Of a DNA stretch of 64,000 bases, positions 27,086 through 35,680 are shown one piece after another. The position numbers were made by a program, and so were the translations under genes. The notes below the pieces were generated by a model that was not told the origin of the DNA, ran no database searches, and saw only the letters and a list, made by a program, of their open reading frames with translations. Each line of letters starts with the position of its first letter. The first letter of the stretch is position 1. This DNA is from Scleromatobacter humisilvae (GTDB lineage: Bacteria; Pseudomonadota; Gammaproteobacteria; Burkholderiales; Burkholderiaceae_C), in contig NZ_JAJLJH010000001.1 of the NCBI RefSeq assembly GCF_023231945.1, positions 1,612,001 to 1,676,000 of the forward strand, written 5' to 3'.

Positions 27086-28255
27086 TTACTTCGCTCCGGG
27101 GACTTGACCCTCGACGCCCTTGACGAAGAACTTGATGCCGCCCAGGAACGCGTCGTCGGCGGTCGTGCCGGCCTTGACCTGCTCCTTGCCGTCGTTGGAC
27201 ACGATCGGGCCCTTCCAGATCGCGAACGAGCCGTCCTTCAGGCCGGCCTTGACCGTGTCGACCTTGGCCTTCAGGTCGGCCGGCACCTTGTCGGAGATCG
27301 ACACCAGGTCGATCGCGCCTTCCTTGACGCCCCACCACGTGCGGCCCGGCTTCCACGTTCCCGCGATGACGTCCCTGGCGGTCTTGATGTAGTACGGGCC
27401 CCAGTTGTTGACGGCCGAGGCCAGGTGCGCCTTCGGGCCGTAGCTCGTCATGTCGGAGTCCCAGCCAAACGCGTACTTGCCGTTCTTCTCGGCGGTCTGC
27501 AGCACGGCGCTGGAGTCGGTGTTCTGCAGCAGCACGTCGGCGCCGCCGTCGATCAGCGACTGCGCGCCCTCGGTTTCCTTGGGCGGGTTGAACCACTCGT
27601 TGACCCACACGACCTTGACCTTGACCTTCGGGTTCACGCTCTGCGCGCCCAGCGTGTAGCTGTCGATGTTGCGGATGACCTCGGGGATCGGGATCGAGCC
27701 GACGACGCCGATGGTGTTCGTCCTGGTCATGCCGCCCGCGATCACGCCGGCCATGTACGCGCCCTCGTAGGTGCGGTTGTCGTACGTGCTCATGTTGTCG
27801 GCCGTCTTGTAGCCGGTGGCGTGCTCGAACTTCACGCCCTTGTTGTCGGCGGCCACCTTCAGCATCGGCTCCATGTAGCCGAAGCTGGTGCCGAAGACCA
27901 GCGTGTTGCCCTGGGCGACCATGTCGCGGAACACGCGCTCCGCGTCGGCGGACTCGGGCACGCTCTCGACGGTCTTGACCTCGACCCGGCTGCCGAGCTC
28001 CTTCTGCATGGCCTTGACGCCGTTGTCGTGCGCGAAGGTCCAGCCGCCGTCGCCCACGGTGCCCAGGTAGGCGAAGGCGACCTTCAGCGGCGCCGACGCG
28101 GCCGACGCCGGCGCGGCGGCCGTGCTGGCGGCCGGGGCCGAGGCGGCGGCCGGCGCCGCGTCGTCCTTCTTGTTGCAGCCCGCGAGCGCGGCGGCGACCG
28201 CCAGGCTGCTCCAGGCGGTGGTGCGGAGCACGGAGCGCCGGGTGGATGTCGTCAT
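27086..28255 (-). CDS. BMP family ABC transporter substrate-binding lipoprotein
   Basis: Encodes 389 residues; GAGGAG stands before the ATG. The signal STRRSVLRTTAW...ALAGC ends in a lipobox with Cys27, followed by an Ala/Ser/Pro linker and a BMP/PnrA-type binding domain (VAFAYLGTVGDGGWTFAHD, GNTLVFGTSFGYMEP, RTYEGAYMAGVIAGG, VLLQNTDSSAVLQTAE). BMP proteins bind nucleosides or purine bases. It is the last gene of an operon with guanine deaminase, an ATPase and two permeases, so it most likely captures purines or nucleosides in the periplasm. Confidence 0.93.
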   Translation of the reverse strand: MTTSTRRSVLRTTAWSSLAVAAALAGCNKKDDAAPAAASAPAASTAAAPASAASAPLKVAFAYLGTVGDGGWTFAHDNGVKAMQKELGSRVEVKTVESVPESADAERVFRDMVAQGNTLVFGTSFGYMEPMLKVAADNKGVKFEHATGYKTADNMSTYDNRTYEGAYMAGVIAGGMTRTNTIGVVGSIPIPEVIRNIDSYTLGAQSVNPKVKVKVVWVNEWFNPPKETEGAQSLIDGGADVLLQNTDSSAVLQTAEKNGKYAFGWDSDMTSYGPKAHLASAVNNWGPYYIKTARDVIAGTWKPGRTWWGVKEGAIDLVSISDKVPADLKAKVDTVKAGLKDGSFAIWKGPIVSNDGKEQVKAGTTADDAFLGGIKFFVKGVEGQVPGAK

Positions 28256-28278
28256 GGGATATCTCCTCTTGGTTTGAG

Positions 28279-29199
28279 CTAGCGACCGGGAAAGAAAGGC
28301 TTGCCGAGCGACGCCGGCATGTTGGTGCGGATCCAGACCGGATTGCGCGAGATCAGCACCAGCACCACGATCGTGGCGAGGTAGGGCAGCATCGTCAGCA
28401 ACTGGCTGGAGATGGCCACGCCCTCGCCCTGCAGGTGGAACTGCAGCATCGTGACGCCGCCGAACAGGTAGGCGCCCAGCAGCACCCGCGACGGCCGCCA
28501 TGTGGCGAAGGTGGTGAGCGCGAGCGCGATCCAGCCCTTGCCGGCGACCATGCCCTCGACCCACAACGGCGTGTAGACCACCGAGATGTAGGCGCCCGCG
28601 ACGCCGCACAGCGCGCCGCCGCAGGTCACCGCGAGCAGCCGGATGCGCCGCACCGGATACCCGAGCGCGTGCGCAGACTCCGGCGACTCGCCGACCGCGC
28701 GCAGCACGAGCCCGGCGCGCGAGCGATAGAGGAACCACGCGAGGCCCAGCGTGAACAGGATCGTCAGGTAGACCATCGGATGCTGGCGGAACAGCGCGGG
28801 CCCGAAGAACGGGATGTCGCTCAGGCCGGGGATCGCGAAGTGCGGTCGCGTGCCGAGCCGCTCCTGCGTGTAGCGGATGCCGACGAAGGCCGAGAAGCCG
28901 CTGCCGAACAGGCTCAGCGCGAGGCCGGTCGCATATTGGTTGGTGTTGAGCCAGATCACCAGCACGCCGAAGGCCGCGGCCATCGTCGCGCCGGCGAGCG
29001 CGCCGGCGCCGAACGCGAGCCAGTCGCTGCCGGTGTGCACGCCGGTCGCGAAGCCGGCGATCGCGGCGACGAGCATCATGCCCTCGGCGCCGAGGTTGAC
29101 GATGCCCGCGCGCTCGTTGACCAGCAGGCCCAGGCCCGCGATCGCGAGCACGGTGCCGGCGTTGAGCGTGGCCGCCAGGAGGAGTGCGTAGGTGTCCAT
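28279..29199 (-). CDS. ABC transporter permease, BMP/nucleoside type (second permease)
   Basis: Encodes 306 residues with 8-10 membrane segments in the BPD_transp_2 family. Characteristic sequence: GLGLLVNERAGIVNLGAEGMM near residue 22-42, and RAVGESPESAHALGYPV near 190, which is the coupling-helix region contacting the ATPase. The start codon overlaps the stop of the upstream permease (TGATG junction at 29197-29201). Pairs with the other permease to form the purine/nucleoside channel. Confidence 0.93.
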   Translation of the reverse strand: MDTYALLLAATLNAGTVLAIAGLGLLVNERAGIVNLGAEGMMLVAAIAGFATGVHTGSDWLAFGAGALAGATMAAAFGVLVIWLNTNQYATGLALSLFGSGFSAFVGIRYTQERLGTRPHFAIPGLSDIPFFGPALFRQHPMVYLTILFTLGLAWFLYRSRAGLVLRAVGESPESAHALGYPVRRIRLLAVTCGGALCGVAGAYISVVYTPLWVEGMVAGKGWIALALTTFATWRPSRVLLGAYLFGGVTMLQFHLQGEGVAISSQLLTMLPYLATIVVLVLISRNPVWIRTNMPASLGKPFFPGR

Positions 29200-30290
29200 C
29201 AGGCGCTCGTGCCCTTGGCCGGATGCGCCGGATGCGCGGCATGCCAGCGCACGCGGTAGTTGATCAGCGTGTCGCTGCCCAGCAGCGCGAACAGCAGCAT
29301 GCCCTGGAACACGCCGGTGATCGACTTGGGCAGCCCCAGCCGCGACTGCGCGAGCTCGCCGCCGATGTAGAACAGGCTCATCAGCAGCGACGAGAACAGG
29401 ATGCCGACCGGATTCAGGCGCCCGACGAAGGCGACGATGATCGCGGCGAAGCCGTAGCCCGCCGGCACGTAGGGCGTCAGCTGGCCGACCGGGCCGGCGA
29501 CCTCGAACGCGCCCGCGAGGCCGGCCATGCCGCCCGAGATCAGCAGCGCCCCCCACAGCGCGCGCCGCGACGAGAAGCCCGCATAGCGCGCCGCCGCCGC
29601 CGCCAGGCCGCCGACCTGCATCTGGAAGCCGCCGTACACGCGGAACAGGAACAGCCAGAACGTGCCCACCGACAGCAGCGCCGCGACGAAGCCGATGTTG
29701 ACCCGCAGGCCCGTGAACAGGCGCGGGATCTTGGTGGCGTCGAGGAAGGTGATCGTCTGCGGGAAGTTGTAGCCGGCCGGATCCTTCCAGTCGCCGTAGA
29801 CGAGATAGTTCAGCAGCTGGTTGGCGACATAGACCAGCATCAGGCTGACGAGGATCTCGCTCGCATTGGCCTTGTCGCGGAGAAACGCCACGATCGCAGC
29901 CCACGCCATGCCGCCCAGGATGCCGGCCAGCAGGATGGGCACGACGATCCAGTGGCTGGAGTCCGGCGTCGCATGCATCGCCACCCACGAACCCGCGATC
30001 GCGCCCAGCACGAACTGGCCCTCGGCGCCGATGTTCCACACGTTGGCGCGGTAGCAGACGGCCAGCCCCAGTCCGATCAGCATCAGCGGCGTCGCCTTCA
30101 CGCACAGCTCGGAGATGGCATACGCGCCGCGGAACGGCTCGACGAAGAACATCGCCAGCCCGCTCGCCGGATCCTTGCCCAGCAGCGCGAACAGCGCGCT
30201 GCCGGCCACGACCGTGATCGCCAGCGCGATCAGCGGCGACAGCAGCGCCATCGCCTTGCTCGGCGCGGGCCGCGTCTCAAGCCGCAGCAT
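29199..30290 (-). CDS. ABC transporter permease, BMP/nucleoside type (first permease)
   Basis: Encodes 363 residues with about 9-10 membrane segments (LISPLIALAITVVAGSALFALLG region at the start). CYRANVWNIGAEGQFVLGAIAG near 80-100 and FLRDKANASEILVSLMLVYVANQLLNYLV near 140-170 are typical of YufP/NupB-like permeases. Its start overlaps the ATPase gene end by 14 bp and its end touches the next permease start, so the operon is tightly coupled. Confidence 0.93.
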   Translation of the reverse strand: MLRLETRPAPSKAMALLSPLIALAITVVAGSALFALLGKDPASGLAMFFVEPFRGAYAISELCVKATPLMLIGLGLAVCYRANVWNIGAEGQFVLGAIAGSWVAMHATPDSSHWIVVPILLAGILGGMAWAAIVAFLRDKANASEILVSLMLVYVANQLLNYLVYGDWKDPAGYNFPQTITFLDATKIPRLFTGLRVNIGFVAALLSVGTFWLFLFRVYGGFQMQVGGLAAAAARYAGFSSRRALWGALLISGGMAGLAGAFEVAGPVGQLTPYVPAGYGFAAIIVAFVGRLNPVGILFSSLLMSLFYIGGELAQSRLGLPKSITGVFQGMLLFALLGSDTLINYRVRWHAAHPAHPAKGTSA

Positions 30291-31803
30291 GCAGCGCCTC
30301 CTCTTGCGCGGCGTCGTGCCACAGGCCGCTCATCCAGCGGCCGACCTGTTCGCGCGTGGCCTGCGCCGCGGGCACCGACGGCGACACGCGGCCGCGCGCG
30401 ATCACGACCAGGCGGTCGGAGATCTCGAACAGCTCGTCGAGGTCCTCGCTCACCACCAGCACCGCGCAACCTGCGTCGCGCAGCGCGAGCAGCGCGCCGC
30501 GGATCTGCGCCGCGGCGCCGACGTCGACGCCCCAGGTGGGCTGCGACACGATCAGCAGCTTCGGCGCCGCGTCGATCTCGCGGCCGACGATGAACTTCTG
30601 CAGGTTGCCGCCGGACAGGCTCCTGGCCGTCGCGTCCGGCCCGCCCGCCTTGACGTTGTAGCGCTCGATCAGCTGCTGTGCGAGCGCCACCGTGCGCTTG
30701 ACGGACACCCAGCCGAACGGCGACACCGCCTCGGTGCGCGTGAGCAAGGTGTTCTGCGCCAGCGATAGCGACGGCACCGCGCCGCGGCCCAGCCGCTCCT
30801 CGGGCACGAAGTGCAGGCCCTCGTGGCGCCGGCGGCGCGGCGAGTGGCCGCCGATGGGCTGGCCGAACAGGCGGATCGCGTCGGGCGGCGAACGCGTGTC
30901 CTCGCCGGACAGCGCCGCCATCAGCTCCTGCTGCCCGTTGCCGGACACGCCCGCGATGCCGAGGATCTCGCCGCGCCGCACGTCGAACGAGACGTCCGCC
31001 AGGTCCGCGCCGAACGCGCCGGTGCGCGCCAGCGACAGCGCGCGCACGTCCAGCACCTGCTCGCCCGGCGTGGCCGTCTTGTGATCGAGCTGCGGCGGCT
31101 CGGCGCCGATCATCAGGCGCGACAGGCTGGCGTTGGTCTCCTGGCGCGGGTCGACTTCGCCCGTCACCTTGCCGCCGCGCATCACCGTGCACTTGTGGCA
31201 CAGCGCGCGGATCTCGTCGAGCTTGTGGCTGATGTAGAGAATGCTGCAGCCCTCGTCGGCGAGCTTGCGCAGCGTGACGAACAGCGCCTGCACGGCCTGC
31301 GGCGTCAGCACGGACGTGGGCTCGTCGAGGATCAGCAGCCGGGGCTTGGTCAGCAGCGCGCGCACGATCTCGACACGCTGGCGCTCGCCCACCGACAGCG
31401 TGTGCACCGGTCGCAACGGGTCGACGTCGAGGCCGTATTCGTGCGCCACCTCGCTGATGCGCTGCGTGACGTCGGCCAGCGACCACGACTTGTCCAGCCC
31501 CAGCCAGACGTTCTCGGCCGCGGTGAGCGTGTCGAACAGGCTGAAGTGCTGGAACACCATCGCGATGCCCAGCGCGCGCGCCTCGCGCGGATCGCGGATC
31601 TCGACCTGCTTGCCGTCCCACACCATCTCGCCCTCGTCGGGCTCGACCGCGCCGTAGATGATCTTCATCAGCGTGGACTTGCCCGCGCCGTTCTCGCCCA
31701 GCACGGCGTGGATCTCGCCCGGCTCGACGCGCAGGCGGATGCGGTCGTTGGCCTTGACGGCGGGGTACTGCTTGCTGATGTCGATGAGTTCGAGGCGAAG
31801 CAT
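30277..31803 (-). CDS. ABC transporter ATP-binding protein with two nucleotide-binding domains
   Basis: Encodes 508 residues. First domain: Walker A GENGAGKST (36-44), signature-like LSVGERQRVE, Walker B LLILDEPTSVLTP. Second domain (from about 260): degenerate Walker A GVSGNGQQE, signature LSGGNLQKF, and VSQPTWGVDVGAA in place of a standard Walker B. This asymmetric double domain is the mark of sugar/nucleoside importers such as YufO/NupA. It energises uptake through the two downstream permeases. It starts 51 bp after the guanine deaminase gene ends, same strand. Confidence 0.94.
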   Translation of the reverse strand: MLRLELIDISKQYPAVKANDRIRLRVEPGEIHAVLGENGAGKSTLMKIIYGAVEPDEGEMVWDGKQVEIRDPREARALGIAMVFQHFSLFDTLTAAENVWLGLDKSWSLADVTQRISEVAHEYGLDVDPLRPVHTLSVGERQRVEIVRALLTKPRLLILDEPTSVLTPQAVQALFVTLRKLADEGCSILYISHKLDEIRALCHKCTVMRGGKVTGEVDPRQETNASLSRLMIGAEPPQLDHKTATPGEQVLDVRALSLARTGAFGADLADVSFDVRRGEILGIAGVSGNGQQELMAALSGEDTRSPPDAIRLFGQPIGGHSPRRRRHEGLHFVPEERLGRGAVPSLSLAQNTLLTRTEAVSPFGWVSVKRTVALAQQLIERYNVKAGGPDATARSLSGGNLQKFIVGREIDAAPKLLIVSQPTWGVDVGAAAQIRGALLALRDAGCAVLVVSEDLDELFEISDRLVVIARGRVSPSVPAAQATREQVGRWMSGLWHDAAQEEALHAAA

Positions 31804-31854
31804 CGGGCGGGCTGCGAAATCGGCGGAACGGGATGCGAAGTATCGGGCAGGTTG

Positions 31855-33156
31855 TCAGGCGCGCCGGATGCCGGCGACCCAGGCGTCGACGAGATTGCGG
31901 TCGTCGGCCAGGGTCATCCAGGCGAAGAGTCTCGCATGCAAGCCGCGTGCCAAATTGTCTCGCTGGACGGCCACGCTGCCCACCGCCACGGCCCACACGC
32001 AGACGTCGGCGACGGCGCCCGCCTCGAGGCTGCCGATCTCGCCGGCCAGGCGCAGCGCGTGCGCGGCGCCGCGCGTGGCCGCGTGCAGCGCGACCCACGC
32101 GGTCAGTCGTTCGCCGCGCAGCGCCTGCACCTTGTAGGCGTCGGCCATCGTGCGCAGCATCGACAGGCTGGTGCCGCCGCCGACGTCCGAGCCCAGGCTG
32201 ACGGCAACGCCGGCGTCGATGTTGGCGCGCCAGTCGAACAGGCCACTGCCCAGGAACAGGTTGGACGACGGGCTGTGCGCGATCTGCGCGCCCGCGCCGG
32301 CCAGCGCGGCGCGGTCGTCGGCGTCCAGCCAGATGCCGTGCGCGAACACGCTGCGGTCGTTCAGCAACTGGTTCCGGGCGTAGACGTCCAGGTAGCTGCG
32401 TGCTTCCGGAAACAGCTCGCGCACCCAGTCGACCTCGGCGCGGTTCTCGGCCAGGTGCGTCTGCATGTAGACGCCCGGGTGGCGCGTGCAGAGCCGCCCG
32501 GCCATCGCCAGCTGCCCGGGCGTGCTGGTAGGGGCGAAGCGCACGGTCACCGCGTAGGCGAGGCGATCGACGCCGTGCCAGCGGCCTATCAGCTCGGTGC
32601 ATTCGCGCTCGGCCTCGGCCACGTCGTCGACCAGCTCCGGCGGCGCGTTGCGATCCATCAGGATCTTGCCGGCGATGAGTCGCATGCCGCGCGCCTGCGC
32701 CGCCTCGAACAGCGTGTCGACGCTGACCTTGTGCACCGTCGGGAACACCGCGGCGCTGGTCGTGCCGTGCGCCAGCAACGCGTCGAGGAAGCGCGCCGCG
32801 CCCTCGCGCGCGACGAGCTCCTCGGCGTAGCGCGCCTCGGCCGGGAAGGTGTGCGTGTCCAGCCAGTCGAGCAGCGCGCTGCCGTAACTGGCGATGACGT
32901 CCAGCTGCGGGCTGTGGACGTGCGTGTCGATGAAGCCCGGCAGGATCAGGCGGCCGGGGTATTCGTGCTTGAGCCAGTCGTCGCCGGGCGGCTGGTCGCC
33001 GGGCACCGCGCCCGCGATGCGGCCAGACTCGATCAGCAGCCAGTGATCCGCGCGAAAGCGCACGCCGGCGGGATCGACGTCGCCCCAGGCCGGGGCGGCG
33101 GTGAAATCGAGCAGGTCGCCGCGAAGCGCGACGCGAGCGGGCGGGGCGGCCGTCAT
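31855..33156 (-). CDS. guaD: Guanine deaminase
   Basis: Encodes 433 residues of the amidohydrolase superfamily. Converts guanine to xanthine and ammonia, feeding the xanthine dehydrogenase encoded next door. Zinc-binding HxH is at His79/His81 in FIDTHVHSPQLDV, followed by the guanine deaminase signature WLDTHTFPAEARY; later ligands lie in MQTHLAENRAEVDW, SVFAHGIWLD, AHSPSSNLFLGSG and LGSDVGGGTSLSML. Cytoplasmic. Its start codon comes one base after the stop of the LysR gene, so both are on one transcript leading into the ABC importer. Confidence 0.95.
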   Translation of the reverse strand: MTAAPPARVALRGDLLDFTAAPAWGDVDPAGVRFRADHWLLIESGRIAGAVPGDQPPGDDWLKHEYPGRLILPGFIDTHVHSPQLDVIASYGSALLDWLDTHTFPAEARYAEELVAREGAARFLDALLAHGTTSAAVFPTVHKVSVDTLFEAAQARGMRLIAGKILMDRNAPPELVDDVAEAERECTELIGRWHGVDRLAYAVTVRFAPTSTPGQLAMAGRLCTRHPGVYMQTHLAENRAEVDWVRELFPEARSYLDVYARNQLLNDRSVFAHGIWLDADDRAALAGAGAQIAHSPSSNLFLGSGLFDWRANIDAGVAVSLGSDVGGGTSLSMLRTMADAYKVQALRGERLTAWVALHAATRGAAHALRLAGEIGSLEAGAVADVCVWAVAVGSVAVQRDNLARGLHARLFAWMTLADDRNLVDAWVAGIRRA

Positions 33157-33157
33157 C

Positions 33158-34129
33158 TCAGGCCACCTCGCCCGGTCTCGGGCTGGCCACGTTGCGCGCC
33201 ACGTCGCGCACGCACTCGCGCAGCCAGCGCACCGACGCGGATTCGTGGGTCAGGTCGTGCCACAGCTGGTAGTAGGCCAGCGGCGGGAAGTTGACCGGGC
33301 AACGCACGATGCGCACCGGCAGCACGCCGACGTAGCGCTGGCAGAACAGGCGGCCCGTGGTCAGCACCAGCAGGCTGCCGGCGACCATCGCCGGGATCAG
33401 CGCGAAGTGCGCGCTGCGCACGGCGATGTCGCGCGGCAGGCCCTGCTTGGCGAGGTGGTCGTCGATCACGCCGCGCGCGCCTTCGTAGTTGGGCATGGGT
33501 GCCACGTGCTCGCATGACAGGTAGCGCTCCACCGTCCAGCCGCGGCCGACGCCCGCGCGCACGATCGGGTGATCCTCGGCCACCAGGCACACCACCTCGT
33601 CGCTGACCAGCCGGCCCAGGTGCAGTTCGTCGGGCGGCGTCAGCCAGTTGCCGATCACCAGGTCGACCTCGCCCTGCGCGAGGCTGCGGCGGTAGTCGAA
33701 GTGGCGCGACAGCGTCAGCAGCTCGATCCTGACCTGGGGCGCGCGCTGCTTCAAGGTCAGCACGAGCTGCGGCAGGAAGCCGGGGTCGATGAAGTCGCTG
33801 GCCGCGATGCGGAACGTGGTGGTGCTGGTCTGCGGGTCGAAGCCGGTGCGGCGCGTGCGCTGGCTGAACAGGCGGTCGGCCTCGCCGAGCAGGTTGGTGG
33901 CCGGCGCCAGCATCTGCTGCGCGAAGGCGGTGGGCGTCATGCCGTTGCCGGCGCGCACCAGCAGCGGGTCGCCGGTGAGCTCGCGCAGGCGCTTCAACTG
34001 GGCGCTGACCGCCGGCTGGGAGCTTTGCAGGCGCAGGGCGGCGCGCGACACGCTGCGTTCGGTGATCAAGGTGTGCAGGACGCGGATGAGGTGAAGCTCG
34101 ATCTTGTCGAACTCCGTGCGCAGCGTCAT
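33158..34129 (-). CDS. LysR family regulator of the purine cluster
   Basis: Encodes 323 residues. Winged helix-turn-helix at about 8-70 (LHLIRVLHTLITERSVSRAA, QSSQPAVSAQLKRLRE), effector-binding domain about 95-300. It is the first gene of the minus-strand operon (LysR, guaD, ATPase, permeases, BMP protein) and is divergent from xdhABC across only 72 bp, so it is the obvious regulator of both arms. The ligand is not known; a purine intermediate is a reasonable guess. Frame extends upstream but no homologous sequence is there. Confidence 0.92.
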   Translation of the reverse strand: MTLRTEFDKIELHLIRVLHTLITERSVSRAALRLQSSQPAVSAQLKRLRELTGDPLLVRAGNGMTPTAFAQQMLAPATNLLGEADRLFSQRTRRTGFDPQTSTTTFRIAASDFIDPGFLPQLVLTLKQRAPQVRIELLTLSRHFDYRRSLAQGEVDLVIGNWLTPPDELHLGRLVSDEVVCLVAEDHPIVRAGVGRGWTVERYLSCEHVAPMPNYEGARGVIDDHLAKQGLPRDIAVRSAHFALIPAMVAGSLLVLTTGRLFCQRYVGVLPVRIVRCPVNFPPLAYYQLWHDLTHESASVRWLRECVRDVARNVASPRPGEVA

Positions 34130-34140
34130 AAGGACTGCCG

Positions 34141-34167
34141 GATAGTCGATATCAGGACGAGTATATT
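34141..34167. promoter_or_regulatory. Divergent promoter/operator between LysR gene and xdhA
   Basis: The 72-bp spacer holds an imperfect dyad GATAGTCGATATC (34141-34153; GATA/TATC arms) and an AT-rich TATATT (34162-34167) that could be a -10 for xdhA about 35 bp upstream of its ATG. This is the only AT-rich patch between the two divergent arms, so the LysR protein most likely binds here. No computed promoter score supports it. Confidence 0.4.
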
Positions 34168-34201
34168 CAGAACGCTCCCCGCAGAGGTAAGTTTCATCAT
34201 C

Positions 34202-35680
34202 ATGAGCGCGCCCCCGTCCGACGGCCTGTCCCGCGAGATCCGTTTCTTCCATCGCGGCGAGATCGTGCGCCTGCCGGACGTGCCCGCCACGCGCAGCGTG
34301 CTCGACTGGCTGCGCGAGGACCACCGCCGCACCGGCACCAAGGAAGGGTGCAACGAGGGGGACTGCGGCGCCTGCACGGTGGTGGTCGGCGAGCTGCCCG
34401 AGCACACCGACTCGCCCGGCCAGGCCGTGCGCGGGCTGCGGCTGCGCCCGGTCAACGCCTGCATCCGGTTCATGCCCTCGCTGCACGGCAAGGCCTTGTT
34501 CACGGTCGAGGACCTGCGCGGCCCGCGCGGCCTGCATCCGGCGCAGCAGGCGCTGGTCGACTGCCACGGCTCGCAGTGCGGCTTCTGCACGCCCGGCTTC
34601 GCGATGACGATGTGGGCGAGCTACGAGAACCACGGCGCCGCCGGCACGCGCCCCGACCGCGCGCAACTGGCCGACGAGCTCGCCGGCAACCTGTGTCGTT
34701 GCACCGGCTACCGGCCGATCCTGGACGCCGGCCAGCAGATGTTCGACCACGCGCCTGTCGCCCTCGACACGGCGCCCGTGATCGCGGCACTGCGCGCGAT
34801 AGCCGACGCTTCCGGCGCGCCGCGAACGCTGGCCGAGCTGGCGCGACGTTATGCCGCATCGCCACAGGCGCGTCTCGTGGCCGGCGGCACCGACGTCGGC
34901 CTGTGGGTGACCAAGCAGTTGCGCGACCTGGGCGAGGTGATCTCCGTCACCGAGGTCGACGAGCTGAAGACGATCGCGCACGACGCCGGCGAGCTGCGCA
35001 TCGGCGCCGGCGCCTCGCTGGAGGCTGCCTGGGCCGCGCTGGCGCAGCGCGCGCCGTCGCTCACCGAGGCCTGGCGCCGCTTCGCGTCGCCGCCGATCCG
35101 CCACGCCGGCACGATGGGCGGCAACGTCGCCAACGGCTCGCCGATCGGCGACTCGGCGCCGGTGCTGATGGCGCTCGATGCGCAACTCGAGCTGCGCCAG
35201 GGCGAGCGCATGCGGCGCGTGCCGCTGGACGACTTCTACACCGGCTACCAGGCCAACCGCCTCGAGGCCGGCGAGTTCGTGCAGGCCATCGTCGTGCCGG
35301 ACACCGCGTGGGCCCGCACGATCCGCGCGTACAAGATCAGCAAGCGCTTCGACTCCGACATCTCGGCGGTCTTCGCGGCGTTGGCGATCTCGCTGGACGG
35401 TGAACGCGTGGCCGACGTGCGCCTCGTCTTCGGCGGCATGGCCGCGGTCGTCAGGCGCGCGGCGACGGCCGAGGCCGTGCTGCGCGGCCAGCCGTGGAGC
35501 GCCGCGACGCTGGCCGCCGCCCAGGCCGCGCTCGCGCGCGACTTCACGCCGCTGGACGACATGCGTGCCAGCGCCGCGTACCGGCTGCGCGTCGCGCAGA
35601 ACCTGCTGCAGCGCTTCTGGCTGGAGACGCAGGGCGGCACGGCGGCATCGGAAGCGACATCGATCTGGAGCGTGGCGTGA
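34202..35680 (+). CDS. xdhA: Xanthine dehydrogenase small subunit (FeS/FAD)
   Basis: Encodes 492 residues. N-terminal [2Fe-2S] domain with Cys50, Cys55 and Cys58 (GCNEGDCGAC) plus Cys87; second [2Fe-2S] domain with Cys126, Cys129, Cys165 and Cys167 (GSQCGFCTPG, NLCRCTGYRP). FAD-binding domain from about residue 215 (AGGTDVGLW 227-235; the GTMGGNVANGSPIGDS segment near 305). Passes electrons from the Mo site in XdhB to NAD+. An in-frame ATG-like start 12-15 bases upstream is possible. Its TGA overlaps the GTG start of xdhB (GTGA). Confidence 0.96.
   Translation: MSAPPSDGLSREIRFFHRGEIVRLPDVPATRSVLDWLREDHRRTGTKEGCNEGDCGACTVVVGELPEHTDSPGQAVRGLRLRPVNACIRFMPSLHGKALFTVEDLRGPRGLHPAQQALVDCHGSQCGFCTPGFAMTMWASYENHGAAGTRPDRAQLADELAGNLCRCTGYRPILDAGQQMFDHAPVALDTAPVIAALRAIADASGAPRTLAELARRYAASPQARLVAGGTDVGLWVTKQLRDLGEVISVTEVDELKTIAHDAGELRIGAGASLEAAWAALAQRAPSLTEAWRRFASPPIRHAGTMGGNVANGSPIGDSAPVLMALDAQLELRQGERMRRVPLDDFYTGYQANRLEAGEFVQAIVVPDTAWARTIRAYKISKRFDSDISAVFAALAISLDGERVADVRLVFGGMAAVVRRAATAEAVLRGQPWSAATLAAAQAALARDFTPLDDMRASAAYRLRVAQNLLQRFWLETQGGTAASEATSIWSVA

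Noticed and set aside
23766-27608. 1280-codon minus-strand open frame
   Set aside because: Spans pldA, pepF antisense and the BMP gene in a wrong frame; the real genes are proven by motifs.
30277-31803. Frameshifted or broken second nucleotide-binding domain
   Set aside because: The degenerate second Walker A (GVSGNGQQE) is normal for this double-domain importer family.
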